From NCBI GenBank assembly GCA_021648725.1, contig JAKISF010000011.1:23053-87052 (forward strand): a stretch of 64,000 bases of DNA, given 5' to 3'. The notes beneath the pieces were generated by a model, which saw only the letters and a list, made by a program, of their open reading frames with translations, was not told the origin of the DNA and ran no database searches. Both the position numbers and the translations under genes were made by a program. The stretch is from Bacteroidales bacterium (GTDB lineage Bacteria > Bacteroidota > Bacteroidia > Bacteroidales > JAADGE01). Of this stretch, positions 8,917-17,887 are shown in pieces (the first letter of the stretch is position 1; each line of letters opens with the position of its first letter).

Positions 8917-9306
8917 ATGCGAGTAATAAAAATTGAAGGCACAGACGATACTCCTCAGGTTACATTAGACGCAAACCCTGAGAATCCTTTTATGGAAATT
9001 TCCGGAAGATCACTTCCCGAAGACGTTGTAGCATTTTACGACCCGATATTGGAATGGTTGGATGAATATGCTGAAAATCCGCTGGAAAAAACAGTTTTGA
9101 ATATTAAATTAGAATATTTCAATACTGCATCTTCGAAACTTTTATTAGATATTCTTCTAAAGCTTGAAGATATGAATGATGCAGGAAAAGATGTATTAGT
9201 CAGATGGCATTTCCCTGATGATGATGAGGATATGGAAGAAGCAGGAGAAGAATATGAAGATATTGTCGAAGTTCCTTTTGAGCAGGTCAGTTATTCAATA
9301 GATTAA
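8917..9306 (+). CDS. siaC: SiaC-family regulatory phosphoprotein (DUF1987)
   Basis: 129 residues, the family length. Conserved blocks are ISGRSLPEDVVAFYDPILEW (about 28-47), the YFNTASSK strand-turn (about 67-74) and the WHFPDDDEDMEEAGEEYEDI region (about 95-114), all hallmarks of SiaC. Thr70 in FNTASS aligns with the position of the phosphothreonine (Thr68) of Pseudomonas SiaC and is the likely site for the SiaB kinase. In Pseudomonas unphosphorylated SiaC binds and activates the diguanylate cyclase SiaD. No GGDEF protein is encoded in this window, so the partner must be elsewhere or different. The gene ends 99 bases before the TerB-ABC transporter. Confidence 0.87.
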   Translation: MRVIKIEGTDDTPQVTLDANPENPFMEISGRSLPEDVVAFYDPILEWLDEYAENPLEKTVLNIKLEYFNTASSKLLLDILLKLEDMNDAGKDVLVRWHFPDDDEDMEEAGEEYEDIVEVPFEQVSYSID

Positions 9307-9405
9307 AGCATTGCGTACATTTTAAATCAGTTTTTTGTTGTTTATAATGTGCGGAATATATTTAATACTCTCTTTTTCTATTAAAAATTTACTAATTTCT
9401 AAAAA

Positions 9406-12400
9406 ATGAGTGAAGAAATACTAAAGGCTCTGATGCAACTTTTTGCAATCATTGCAAAACAAGATGACGGTGTTGTTGCACAAGAAGAAAGTTTTGTCAG
9501 AACATTTCTTGCGTCCCAACTTAGCAAAACCCAAGTAACCGAATACTTAGATTTATTCATTCAAAATACTGAAAAAGAGGAAAAAAAGAAACAACGAGCG
9601 GAGAAGAAAAAAGGAACAGACAGCGGGCAGGTTAAAATGGTTGACTCTGTCAGGGTTATGGGAATTTGTAGAAAAATTAACAAAACCCTTAACCATAAAC
9701 AAAAAGTTATTGTTTTAGCTCGTCTTTTTGAGCTCATAAATACCGAAAAGAAATTAACCGAGCAACGAATGGAGATTATATCTGTTGTTGCCGATGCGTT
9801 TAACTTAACACCGGAAGAATACTCTGAAATTGAAAACTTTGTTATAAAAGATGATTACAGAGAATTAGATTCGGAGTTTATTCTTATTATTAACGACAAA
9901 GAACAATCACAAAAAAAATCACAATATATTCAATCGGAGAGTTTACACGGCAGTGTAATAATTCTTCATTTAAAAAGTGCAGACCTTTTCTTCCTGAAAT
10001 ATACAGGCAAGCAAGATGTTTATTTAAACAGTACTGCTGCATATAATAATCGTATTTATCTGTTTGCTCCCGGCAGTGTGATTAAGCTTCCTAAAGGGAA
10101 ACCCATTCATTATAGTGATATTGTTGCAACATTTATGCAAGACCAGGAAATTTCAGGTCTTTCGTTTATTGTAAGTGATGTTCAGTATAAGTTTAAAACC
10201 GGCGACATAGGTATAAGAGATATAAGCTTTTCGGTTGATCACGGAAAACTTGTAGGCATAATGGGTGCAAGCGGTTCAGGTAAAACAACAATGGTTAATA
10301 CCTTATCCGGAATTACAACACCTTCTCAAGGGACCGTAAAGATTAACGGTATAGACCTTCACCATAATAAAGGAGAGCTCGAAGGTGTTATAGGGTATAT
10401 TCCGCAAGATGATTTACTTATTGAGGAACTTACCGTTTTTCAAAATTTATATTATAACGCAAAACTTTGTTTTAAAGACCATAGCGAAGATGAGCTTAGT
10501 GCTCTTGTTGTTAAAACATTAAAAGATTTGGGACTTTACGAGAAAAAAGATCTCAAAGTCGGAGACCCGATGAATAAAACTATCAGCGGCGGTCAAAGAA
10601 AAAGACTGAATATTGCTCTTGAACTTATCAGAGAACCTTCAATTCTTTTTGTTGATGAACCTACTTCCGGTTTGTCATCTCGCGACTCTGAAAATGTAAT
10701 GGAGCTGTTGAGTGAATTAACACAAAAAGGAAAACTGATTTTTGTTGTAATTCACCAGCCGTCATCAGACATATATAAAATGTTTGACAGAATGTTGATA
10801 TTAGATCAAGGCGGTTATATGGTTTACTACGGAAATCCGGTTGAAGCAGTTGTTCACTTTAAAGCCATTGATAATCAGATTAATGCTGATGTCGGAGAGT
10901 GCGGAATTTGCGGTAATGTTACTCCTGAATTGATTTTTGATATAATTGAAGCAGAGGTAGTGGATGAGTTCGGACAATATACCGAAGTTCGTAAAATTTC
11001 ACCTGTTGAGTGGGAAAAACATTACCAAGAAAAAGTTCCTAAAGAAGATATTGAAGAAATTAATGACGAACCTCCTGCAACTTTAAGTATCCCGGGTTGG
11101 TTTAAACAATTTAAAATATTCCTTACAAGAGATTTGCTGTCAAAAGTCAGTAATACTCAATATATTGTATTAAATTTACTGGAAGCACCTTTGCTCGGAT
11201 TTATTTTAGCATTTTTAATCAGATATATATCCGATCCTACATCCTCAACGTATATCTTTTTTGATAACGAAAATATTCCGCCTTATATATTTATGAGTAT
11301 TGTTGTTGCTTTATTTTTAGGATTAACAGTAAGTGCAGAAGAAATTTTCAGAGATCGGAAAATTTTAAAACGTGAAAAATTCTTACATCTCAGTCGTTCC
11401 TCATATTTAACCGCTAAGATTTCAATCCTTATCGTTATTTCTGCAATACAAGCGATTCTTTTTGTTTTAATCGGCAACTTTATTCTAGGAATTCAAGGAA
11501 TGTATTTTGAATATTGGTTAGTACTGTTCTCTACCTTTGTATTTGCAAACTTTATGGGATTAAATATTTCATCAGCTTTTAATTCTGCTGTTACAATATA
11601 TATTTTAATTCCGTTATTAATGATACCGCAAATGGCTCTCGGCGGTGCTATGTTCAGTTTTGATAAATTAAACAGGCTCATCGGAAGTGTTGATAAGGTG
11701 CCGCTTATTGCCGATATTATGGCTTCAAGGTGGGCATACGAAGGTTTAATGGTTCAACAATTTAAAGAAAATAAATTTGAAAAGCAATACTATATTTACA
11801 ATCAAGTAAAAAGCACGGCAAATTTCAAACAAGATAAATTAATCCCTAAATTATCAGAAAGTATTGAGTCTTTTGAAATATTACAAGATGAAATAAATGA
11901 TAAAGTCGGGGATAAAGATTCAATTGTTGAAATTCAAGCAATGGAACTCGCACTTCTTAAAAATGAAATTTCAAAAGAAAACAGAGAGATATTCAAATTA
12001 ATAAATAAACTAAAAATATATAAAGCCGGAAAAGGTGTTAAAAAAATAAATTTTGATGTGTTTTTTGACGGTTTTGATGCATTAACTGCTGATAAAGGTG
12101 CAATTGAAGAAAAGCTGATTATACCGGACAACCTTATCAATACACTAAACATAAAAGATTATGATGTTGAAGAGCACGGGTATGAGTTAATGGATAGGTT
12201 AGAGGTAATTAAAGATTTTTATTTAGCTGTATACTCAAGTGCAAATGAGTTAAAAGAAGATCTTATTAACTTCCAAGACCAACAAAAACCCAAATATTAT
12301 GTAACGTTCAGAGATAAATTTCATAATGAACATTTGGATGATATCGTAAGAAATATATATGAAAAAAATAAAATATTACGATATAAAGACAAGTTAATAA

Positions 12401-12654
12401 GACAAGAAGAACCGATATATTTGGAGCCTGACGATTCTAACTTCATAGGAATACGTTCTCACTTTTATGCACCGAACAAATATTTTATGGGAAAATATTA
12501 CAGTACGTTTTGGTTTAATGTTATTTTTATTTGGGCCATGTCAATTTTATTATACATTCCTTTATATTATGACCATTTAAGAAAAATTATCGGTTTTTTC
12601 GGTAATTTAAAGTTTAAGAAAAAAAATAACAATAACATTGTGTCAGACAGTTAG
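9406..12654 (+). CDS. TerB-like/ABC ATPase/ABC-2 permease fusion (ABCG-type half transporter)
   Basis: 1082 residues. Order: TerB-like helical domain (about 1-147), a beta-rich FHA-like segment (about 175-245), and an ABC ATPase with Walker A GASGSGKTT (about 287-295), signature SGGQRKR and Walker B ILFVDEPTSGL. After a linker with a CGICG pair come ABC-2 transmembrane segments from about 582 to 750, then roughly 280 soluble residues (about 750-1030) and a last transmembrane segment (about 1034-1055). ATPase-before-permease order and the HQPSSDIYKMFD motif place it in the ABCG/White group. The insertion lies between the fifth and sixth transmembrane helices, so it should be extracytoplasmic; it is predicted largely helical and charged. 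It follows siaC in the same direction, with a 99-base gap and no clear promoter. Substrate unknown; lipid or polysaccharide export is possible. Confidence 0.85.
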   Translation: MSEEILKALMQLFAIIAKQDDGVVAQEESFVRTFLASQLSKTQVTEYLDLFIQNTEKEEKKKQRAEKKKGTDSGQVKMVDSVRVMGICRKINKTLNHKQKVIVLARLFELINTEKKLTEQRMEIISVVADAFNLTPEEYSEIENFVIKDDYRELDSEFILIINDKEQSQKKSQYIQSESLHGSVIILHLKSADLFFLKYTGKQDVYLNSTAAYNNRIYLFAPGSVIKLPKGKPIHYSDIVATFMQDQEISGLSFIVSDVQYKFKTGDIGIRDISFSVDHGKLVGIMGASGSGKTTMVNTLSGITTPSQGTVKINGIDLHHNKGELEGVIGYIPQDDLLIEELTVFQNLYYNAKLCFKDHSEDELSALVVKTLKDLGLYEKKDLKVGDPMNKTISGGQRKRLNIALELIREPSILFVDEPTSGLSSRDSENVMELLSELTQKGKLIFVVIHQPSSDIYKMFDRMLILDQGGYMVYYGNPVEAVVHFKAIDNQINADVGECGICGNVTPELIFDIIEAEVVDEFGQYTEVRKISPVEWEKHYQEKVPKEDIEEINDEPPATLSIPGWFKQFKIFLTRDLLSKVSNTQYIVLNLLEAPLLGFILAFLIRYISDPTSSTYIFFDNENIPPYIFMSIVVALFLGLTVSAEEIFRDRKILKREKFLHLSRSSYLTAKISILIVISAIQAILFVLIGNFILGIQGMYFEYWLVLFSTFVFANFMGLNISSAFNSAVTIYILIPLLMIPQMALGGAMFSFDKLNRLIGSVDKVPLIADIMASRWAYEGLMVQQFKENKFEKQYYIYNQVKSTANFKQDKLIPKLSESIESFEILQDEINDKVGDKDSIVEIQAMELALLKNEISKENREIFKLINKLKIYKAGKGVKKINFDVFFDGFDALTADKGAIEEKLIIPDNLINTLNIKDYDVEEHGYELMDRLEVIKDFYLAVYSSANELKEDLINFQDQQKPKYYVTFRDKFHNEHLDDIVRNIYEKNKILRYKDKLIRQEEPIYLEPDDSNFIGIRSHFYAPNKYFMGKYYSTFWFNVIFIWAMSILLYIPLYYDHLRKIIGFFGNLKFKKKNNNNIVSDS

Positions 12655-12692
12655 TTGGACATATCAAAAACAAAAACAATGAAGTATATTTT

Positions 12693-12720
12693 TTTGATAT
12701 TTAAATTTTTAATACCTTTG
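12693..12720 (+). promoter_or_regulatory. Putative promoter for the lipoprotein/secreted protein pair
   Basis: TTTG (12693-12696) is followed after 16 bases by TACCTTTG (12713-12720), matching the Bacteroidota -33/-7 pattern although the spacer is slightly short. It lies 31 bases before the ATG at 12752 and supports that start over the in-frame TTG at 12722. Confidence 0.5.
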
Positions 12721-12751
12721 ATTGTTAAATAGCCTGAACAGATTGAAAATT

Positions 12752-13648
12752 ATGGCAAAAAAGATATTGTTTTTTATAGTAATCACAGCAATTTTTACTT
12801 CCTGCGGAGGCGGAGGTGATGATACAATTGATGTTCCGATTGGTGATGATACCACAAAACGTGTAGAAATTAATCCGGAGAAAATAAACGCATTAATTGA
12901 AAGTTTTCCTTCTCCGATTGAAATGGCAGCAACAATTGAAGACATGCAAGTGCCTTATTCTAAGAAGAATTTGGTTCCTACCGAAAACGTAGGAGATTTT
13001 GAAGTAAATTTTGAAAAAGCTCTCGGTTTAGGAATGTTAAGTGCTGATTTAGGATACCTTAATGTTTACGGCAGAAAAAATGCAATTGTTGAATATTTAA
13101 CTTCAATAAAAAGACTTGCTGATGCCTTAGATGTTGACCAATTTTTTGATTTTCAAACATTAAAAAGGTTAGCAGCAAACAGTTCAGACCTTCAAGAATT
13201 AATGTATCTTTCTGTTACGAGCTATCATGACATGGATGAGCATTTAAGGAAAACAAGAAGAAGTGATTTAAGTGCATTAATGATTACGGGTGTTTGGCTT
13301 GAAGGTCAATATCTTGCGGGAAAAGTCAATCAATTTAGAGCTGACAAAAGAACAGAAGAAATAATTGCAGGACAAAAAGATATTTTAAAAGAACTATTAG
13401 ATGTGTTGGATTTCTTTAAAGATAAAGCAAGATTTACAGAGATGAATAAACAATTTCATGAACTGTTATTACTTTACGGTAATGTTGTTATTGAAATACA
13501 CGAGGGGGAAAATAAGATTATTATAGAGGAAGACGGTACAACCGTGATTGACCCGGGAGAATATACAACAATAGAATATACACAAGAAGATTTAGATAAA
13601 ATAATAAATAAAATAATTCAAATTCGTAACAATTTAATCTCACTATAA
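12752..13648 (+). CDS. Hypothetical alpha-helical lipoprotein
   Basis: 298 residues. The signal peptide ends in a lipobox (FTSC, Cys18), followed by GGGG, a common flexible tether in Bacteroidota lipoproteins. Lipidation and anchoring in the cell envelope are therefore likely. The mature part looks almost wholly helical and is rich in Leu, Lys, Glu and Asp; no enzyme motif was seen. The start at 12752 is set by the signal peptide; an in-frame TTG at 12722 is less likely because it falls at the promoter. The stop overlaps the ATG of the next gene by one base (TAATG), so the two are probably translationally coupled. Position at the end of the Sia-like/ABC block suggests, but does not prove, a link with the exporter. 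Confidence 0.75.
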   Translation: MAKKILFFIVITAIFTSCGGGGDDTIDVPIGDDTTKRVEINPEKINALIESFPSPIEMAATIEDMQVPYSKKNLVPTENVGDFEVNFEKALGLGMLSADLGYLNVYGRKNAIVEYLTSIKRLADALDVDQFFDFQTLKRLAANSSDLQELMYLSVTSYHDMDEHLRKTRRSDLSALMITGVWLEGQYLAGKVNQFRADKRTEEIIAGQKDILKELLDVLDFFKDKARFTEMNKQFHELLLLYGNVVIEIHEGENKIIIEEDGTTVIDPGEYTTIEYTQEDLDKIINKIIQIRNNLISL

Positions 13649-14109
13649 TGAAGAAAATAGCAATTCTTATAGCAATAACAAGTTTTTTCATTTTTGCACC
13701 GAAAGAAGAAGCAAAAGCTCAATGTAAACAACAAAGGGTATATCAATGTGCAAGACAAGGAGGTAATGCTATTTATCTGCGCGATTTTAACACAAAGTTA
13801 AGAGCTGTCAGATCATCAGGCAGTATTAACGGAACAAAATGGCCTGTTGTTTTAAACAGAGGGACCAGATATAGGTTTATTTTATGTACTCCTCCGGGAT
13901 ACGGAAATGATGTTAAATTAACCCTTTTTGACAGCAGAAACCCGGAAACAAAACCTTGGAATTCAACGGAAAAAAGCGGAAATGATAAGTTTGACTTTAT
14001 CTGCAAACGTTCGGGTGTTTACTATGTTTCAATAAGGTTTAAAGAGGGAAGGGGGAAAAGAAAAACTTGTGCCGTAGGAATTCTGTCTTTTGTCGGAAAA
14101 AATCAATAA
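13648..14109 (+). CDS. Small secreted cysteine-containing protein, unknown function
   Basis: 153 residues with a Sec signal peptide and a probable cleavage after AKA (residue 24). The mature domain has five or six cysteines (for example QCKQQ/YQCARQ near the N-terminus and ILCTPPG, FICKR, KTCAVG later), which could form disulfides in the periplasm or outside. The alternation FILCTPPGYGNDVKLTLFD ... SGVYYVSIRF suggests a compact beta-sandwich, comparable in pattern to PPC-type domains, but no family could be assigned. It overlaps the preceding lipoprotein gene by one base and is followed by a strong terminator, so it is the last gene of its unit. Confidence 0.7.
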   Translation: MKKIAILIAITSFFIFAPKEEAKAQCKQQRVYQCARQGGNAIYLRDFNTKLRAVRSSGSINGTKWPVVLNRGTRYRFILCTPPGYGNDVKLTLFDSRNPETKPWNSTEKSGNDKFDFICKRSGVYYVSIRFKEGRGKRKTCAVGILSFVGKNQ

Positions 14110-14129
14110 CCTTTTATTTTTATAAATTA

Positions 14130-14161
14130 AAAAAAGTCGATTTTTAAAAATCGACTTTTTT
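14130..14161. terminator. Bidirectional intrinsic terminator
   Basis: A perfect inverted repeat of AAAAAGTCGATTTTT facing AAAAATCGACTTTTT. With A-runs on the left and T-runs on the right it can terminate both the plus-strand operon ending at 14109 and the minus-strand dcw cluster ending with ftsZ at 14192. Confidence 0.85.
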
Positions 14162-14191
14162 ATTTTAAACAACATTTATCGAAATAAAAGC

Positions 14192-15670
14192 TTAATCAGC
14201 TTTATCATGTAAATAAGAATTGTTTTCGTTCAAATTAATTTCGCCGTTTTCGTCAGAAAGTGTGAAACGAGAATATTGCCTGTTGTCAGGGAAGTTATTT
14301 TGATCAATTATTATCCCTTTTCTCTTGTATGCAGGTACATTTTCCAAATCATTTAGGTGTTTTAAGTAATTATTAACTTGTAACTTTTTAGAGTTTGTTT
14401 GCTTTTCCTCAAAAGTTATATCATTAACTTGCGGGGTTTCAACAAATTCAAACTCAGAATCATTTTCTTTCTTTTCTTCGTCATTAACGGCATTATTGAA
14501 AAAAACAATATCTTTTTCTTCTTCCGTTTTACTGACTGTTTTAACGGTTATTTTCTGGGGTTTTTCGTAGTTTGAGAAGAAGTCATCAGTTTCTGCAACT
14601 TCCTTTTGCGTATTTTCTTTTCCTATTTCAATTATTTCTTTTTCTGTTTTTGTTTCTTCTTTTGAGTTTAGCATTCGGTGAGAATACAGTTCAGGTATGT
14701 CATGAGTTCCGAAACCTGTTGCAATAACGGTTACAGCTATCTTATCTCCTAATTCCTCGTCAATATTACTTCCCCAAATTAAATCGGAACGATTTCCGGC
14801 ATCTTTCTGAACATATTCATTTATGAAGCTTATTTCATCTAATGTTGCTATGTTTTTGCCGGAAGAAATATTTAGGAGTATGTTACTTGCTCCTTTTATA
14901 TCTGTATTATCCAATAAAGGTGAATTTAGTGCATCTTTAACCGCAACTTTTGCACGATTCTCCCCTTCTGCAACGCCTGTTCCCATTAAGGCAATTCCGC
15001 TGCTTTTCATAACTGTTTTAACATCAGCAAAATCTACATTAACGTGTCCTTCAATGGTAATAATCTCTGCTATTCCTTTTGCTGCAACAGTCAGTACTTC
15101 ATCAGCTTTTCCTAAGGCATCTGTTATTGCAAGGTTACCGTATATTTCTCGAATTTTTTCATTATTAATGATTAAGAGGGCATCAACATGTTTTTCCATT
15201 TCTGCAATACCTTGAATTGCCGACTCAATTCTTTTGCTGCCTTCGTATCTGAACGGAATAGTTACAATTCCTACAGTCAGAATGCCGAGTTCTTTTGCGG
15301 CTTCAGCAATAACGGGTGCACCTCCGGTTCCTGTTCCGCCTCCCATTCCTGCGGTTATGAATACCATTTTTGTACCTGCTCCGAGAACTGTTTTAACATC
15401 TTCAATGCTTTCAATTGCAGCTTCTTTTCCTACATCGGGTTTATTTCCTGCTCCTAAACCTTCAGTAAGTGTTTTCCCGAGTTGAATTTTTGTTCTGACA
15501 GGGCTTTTTTCAAGTGCCTGGATATCAGTATTAGCAATAATAAAATCAACACCTTCAATTCCTTGACGGAGCATGTGATTTACGGCATTACTTCCTCCTC
15601 CGCCGACTCCGAGGACTTTTATAATTGAAGCAAAATTTGTCGGTAAATCAAAGGGCAATAAATCGTCCAT
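14192..15670 (-). CDS. ftsZ: Cell division protein FtsZ
   Basis: 492 residues from the chosen ATG. The tubulin-like GTPase has KVLGVGGGGSNAVNHM near the N-terminus and the signature GGGTGTG near residues 109-115. A long acidic variable linker starts after about residue 320. The tail NENNSYLHDKAD matches the Bacteroidota C-terminal peptide (pattern NNSFLHDNVD), which should bind FtsA and other partners. The start is placed at MDDLLPFDLP because homologues begin there; an in-frame ATG at 15727 would add 19 residues rich in Lys and Asn. FtsZ polymerises into the Z-ring at mid-cell. It is the last gene of the dcw cluster, 76 bases after ftsA, and ends just before the terminator. Confidence 0.97.
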   Translation of the reverse strand: MDDLLPFDLPTNFASIIKVLGVGGGGSNAVNHMLRQGIEGVDFIIANTDIQALEKSPVRTKIQLGKTLTEGLGAGNKPDVGKEAAIESIEDVKTVLGAGTKMVFITAGMGGGTGTGGAPVIAEAAKELGILTVGIVTIPFRYEGSKRIESAIQGIAEMEKHVDALLIINNEKIREIYGNLAITDALGKADEVLTVAAKGIAEIITIEGHVNVDFADVKTVMKSSGIALMGTGVAEGENRAKVAVKDALNSPLLDNTDIKGASNILLNISSGKNIATLDEISFINEYVQKDAGNRSDLIWGSNIDEELGDKIAVTVIATGFGTHDIPELYSHRMLNSKEETKTEKEIIEIGKENTQKEVAETDDFFSNYEKPQKITVKTVSKTEEEKDIVFFNNAVNDEEKKENDSEFEFVETPQVNDITFEEKQTNSKKLQVNNYLKHLNDLENVPAYKRKGIIIDQNNFPDNRQYSRFTLSDENGEINLNENNSYLHDKAD

Positions 15671-15746
15671 AATAATTAGTTTTGTATTGTTATTAATCTT
15701 TTTTTGTTTAATATAAGTTGACATCAAATATTTAATACGGCTATAC

Positions 15747-17048
15747 TTATTCTATTACAGTATCGTCATCATCAAAAAAGTTAATAGCTTTTTGTTTTGC
15801 TGATTGAGAAATTTTATCAAAGATTCCTTTTATTCCTAAACCGTTTTTATTTGTTTTTTCTTTTTTTCTTTTCTTTTTATTCGGTTGCTCTGCCTTTTCA
15901 ATATTTTCAAATCCGAGAATTACTAAGCCTACTGCCGTTGAAAGTTTCGGGCTGTTTACTCTTGCTCCTCCCGAAGATGCAGTCATAGGAGGTTTTGAAA
16001 GTTTAACATCAAGCCCCGTAACAAATTTCATTAATTGAGGTAATTTATCCAATAATGAACCGCCTCCGGTAAGGGCAATACCTGCTGCTAATTTATCTCT
16101 GTATCCGGAGTTTATAATCTCAAAGTTAATTATGTTAATAATTTCTTCCATTCTGGCTTGAATAACTTTTGAAAGTTCAACCAAAGAAATTTCTTTTGAA
16201 TCTCTTCCGCTAATCCCCGGTATTACGGCTAAACTGTCTTTTTTTGCAAATTCGCTTAAAGCGGTTCCGCAATCTGTTTTTAATTCTTCGGCATGTTTAT
16301 GTAAAATTTTATATGCTTCTTTTACATCTTTTGTTATAACATCACCTCCGAACGGAATTACGGCAGTGTGTCTTAAAATGCCTTCATAATAAATTGCTAA
16401 ATCGGTTGTGCCTCCGCCTATATCAACTAATGCAACACCGGCTTCTTTTTCGTCTTCTGTTAAAACAGCTTTTGATGAAGCAATAGGTTCAAGGTATAAA
16501 TCGTTTACTTTAATGTCTGAAAGCTCGACACAACGTTTAATGTGCTTTGCTGCGGTTGTTTCGCCAATTATTATATGATAATTTCCGGATAATATTTTGC
16601 CTATTCTTCCTACCGGTTCATCAATACCGTTTTCTTTATCAATTGAATAGTTTTGCGGAATAACATCGAGAATCTCCTCGTTTGCTTCAAGCGACAGATT
16701 TCTTATTTCTTGGGTCATTCTTTCAACATCATCTTTTGATATAATATTTTCGGGCGACTTTATTACGATAGAATGGTTGTTGTGCACACTTTTAATGTGA
16801 TGCCCTGCAATACCGATAAATGCGGATGTAAATTCGATGTCTGATGTGTTTTCTGCTTTTTGAACAGCCTCTTTTATTGCTTTAGAAACTGTTTCGATGT
16901 TTTGCACAACCCCCATTTTAACACTTTTTTGCGGAGTAGGTACTGTTCCTTTTGCTAAAATTCTGATTCTCCCGTTTTCGTCACGCTCACCTGCAAGAGC
17001 TACAATTTTAGTTGTTCCGATGTCAATTGCTGTTATTATTTCTTTCAT
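15747..17048 (-). CDS. ftsA: Cell division protein FtsA
   Basis: 433 residues of the actin/Hsp70 ATPase fold. The phosphate-1 motif AIDIGTTKIVALAGE is at residues 8-22, phosphate-2 is VDIGGGTTDLAIY (about 208-220), and the adenosine motif is LTGGGSLLDKLP (about 325-336). The SHS2 1C subdomain lies at about 85-165. The last 60 residues have a Lys-rich linker and a helix ending in FFDDDD, the likely membrane-binding tail. FtsA tethers FtsZ filaments to the inner membrane. It lies between ftsQ and ftsZ, the conserved order. Confidence 0.96.
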   Translation of the reverse strand: MKEIITAIDIGTTKIVALAGERDENGRIRILAKGTVPTPQKSVKMGVVQNIETVSKAIKEAVQKAENTSDIEFTSAFIGIAGHHIKSVHNNHSIVIKSPENIISKDDVERMTQEIRNLSLEANEEILDVIPQNYSIDKENGIDEPVGRIGKILSGNYHIIIGETTAAKHIKRCVELSDIKVNDLYLEPIASSKAVLTEDEKEAGVALVDIGGGTTDLAIYYEGILRHTAVIPFGGDVITKDVKEAYKILHKHAEELKTDCGTALSEFAKKDSLAVIPGISGRDSKEISLVELSKVIQARMEEIINIINFEIINSGYRDKLAAGIALTGGGSLLDKLPQLMKFVTGLDVKLSKPPMTASSGGARVNSPKLSTAVGLVILGFENIEKAEQPNKKKRKKEKTNKNGLGIKGIFDKISQSAKQKAINFFDDDDTVIE

Positions 17049-17098
17049 GTGTTTAAAATTTACTGAGTAATTAATATTGTGTGAGTTTGCCTGTTTTT

Positions 17099-17878
17099 TT
17101 ATTTGTTGCTTTTAGTACAAACAATTTGATTTTTATATTTCAGATTAATATATTTATACTTTCTCCAACCTTCTTTTTTCAGGATATTTATGTAAAAATG
17201 CTTTAAATATTTTATTTTGTTTTCATAATTATAAATGTCGCCCAAGAGTACAATGTGGTTTCCTACTTTCGGTATTAGTTCATATTCGTTATTTTGTTTT
17301 ATGTAAATCTGTTCTGTTTGGGCTTTTAAAAATTCATCCTCTGATAATACTTTTGCAATTTTATAAATTTCTTGAATATGCTTTGTAATCGTTGTATCTT
17401 TGCCGACAGTAATTCTGTTGTTTTTATATTTAAAATTTATATTTCCGTTTGCAACAAGTACCCTGGCACTTCCTATCTTAGAAACAGGCATTAGCGAGCC
17501 TTCTTTATCTATATAAAAGTTTTTGCCGGTTGTCGGCATTATTCTTACAATAGGCACTTTTTGTTTTAATTTCACGACTAAAATACCATTAATTTTCTTA
17601 AAAACTTCAGCATTTTTGACGGAAGGGTGAGATTCTATCTTTTTTTCTAATGATGACAAGTTAACTATACTAATAGGGCTTCCTAATAAGTTTTTGTATT
17701 CTTTAAAAATAATCTTTTTTATGTCTGATTCATCAATAATGCATTCTTTTTCATCAGCTGAGATTTCAACTTCTACTGCTTTGCAAATTGTTTTGTCGGA
17801 AAAAATAATATAAGCCCCGATTATTAAAATAATCAGTACAATTCCGGATATGCTTATTATTTTGCTTTTTCTGTTCAT
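17099..17878 (-). CDS. ftsQ: Cell division protein FtsQ/DivIB
   Basis: 259 residues: short cytoplasmic start (MNRKSK), one transmembrane helix (IISISGIVLIILIIGAYIIF, about 7-26) and a periplasmic part. The POTRA-like segment includes SLEKKIESHPSVKNAEVFKK, the expected helix-strand signature, and VVKLKQKVPIVRI. FtsQ links early and late divisome proteins through FtsL and the FtsB equivalent. Sequence conservation of FtsQ is low, so position between murC and ftsA carries much of the call. The gap to murC is 9 bases. Confidence 0.92.
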   Translation of the reverse strand: MNRKSKIISISGIVLIILIIGAYIIFSDKTICKAVEVEISADEKECIIDESDIKKIIFKEYKNLLGSPISIVNLSSLEKKIESHPSVKNAEVFKKINGILVVKLKQKVPIVRIMPTTGKNFYIDKEGSLMPVSKIGSARVLVANGNINFKYKNNRITVGKDTTITKHIQEIYKIAKVLSEDEFLKAQTEQIYIKQNNEYELIPKVGNHIVLLGDIYNYENKIKYLKHFYINILKKEGWRKYKYINLKYKNQIVCTKSNK

Positions 17879-17887
17879 TTATTTAAA

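Noticed and set aside
9307..9405. Promoter in front of the TerB-ABC gene
   Set aside because: No TAnnTTTG element was found in the 99 bases, so co-transcription with siaC remains possible but unproven.
14823..15485. Open frames on the plus strand inside ftsZ
   Set aside because: They are antisense to the conserved GTPase region and their Ala/Ser/Pro-rich translation follows from the FtsZ codons.
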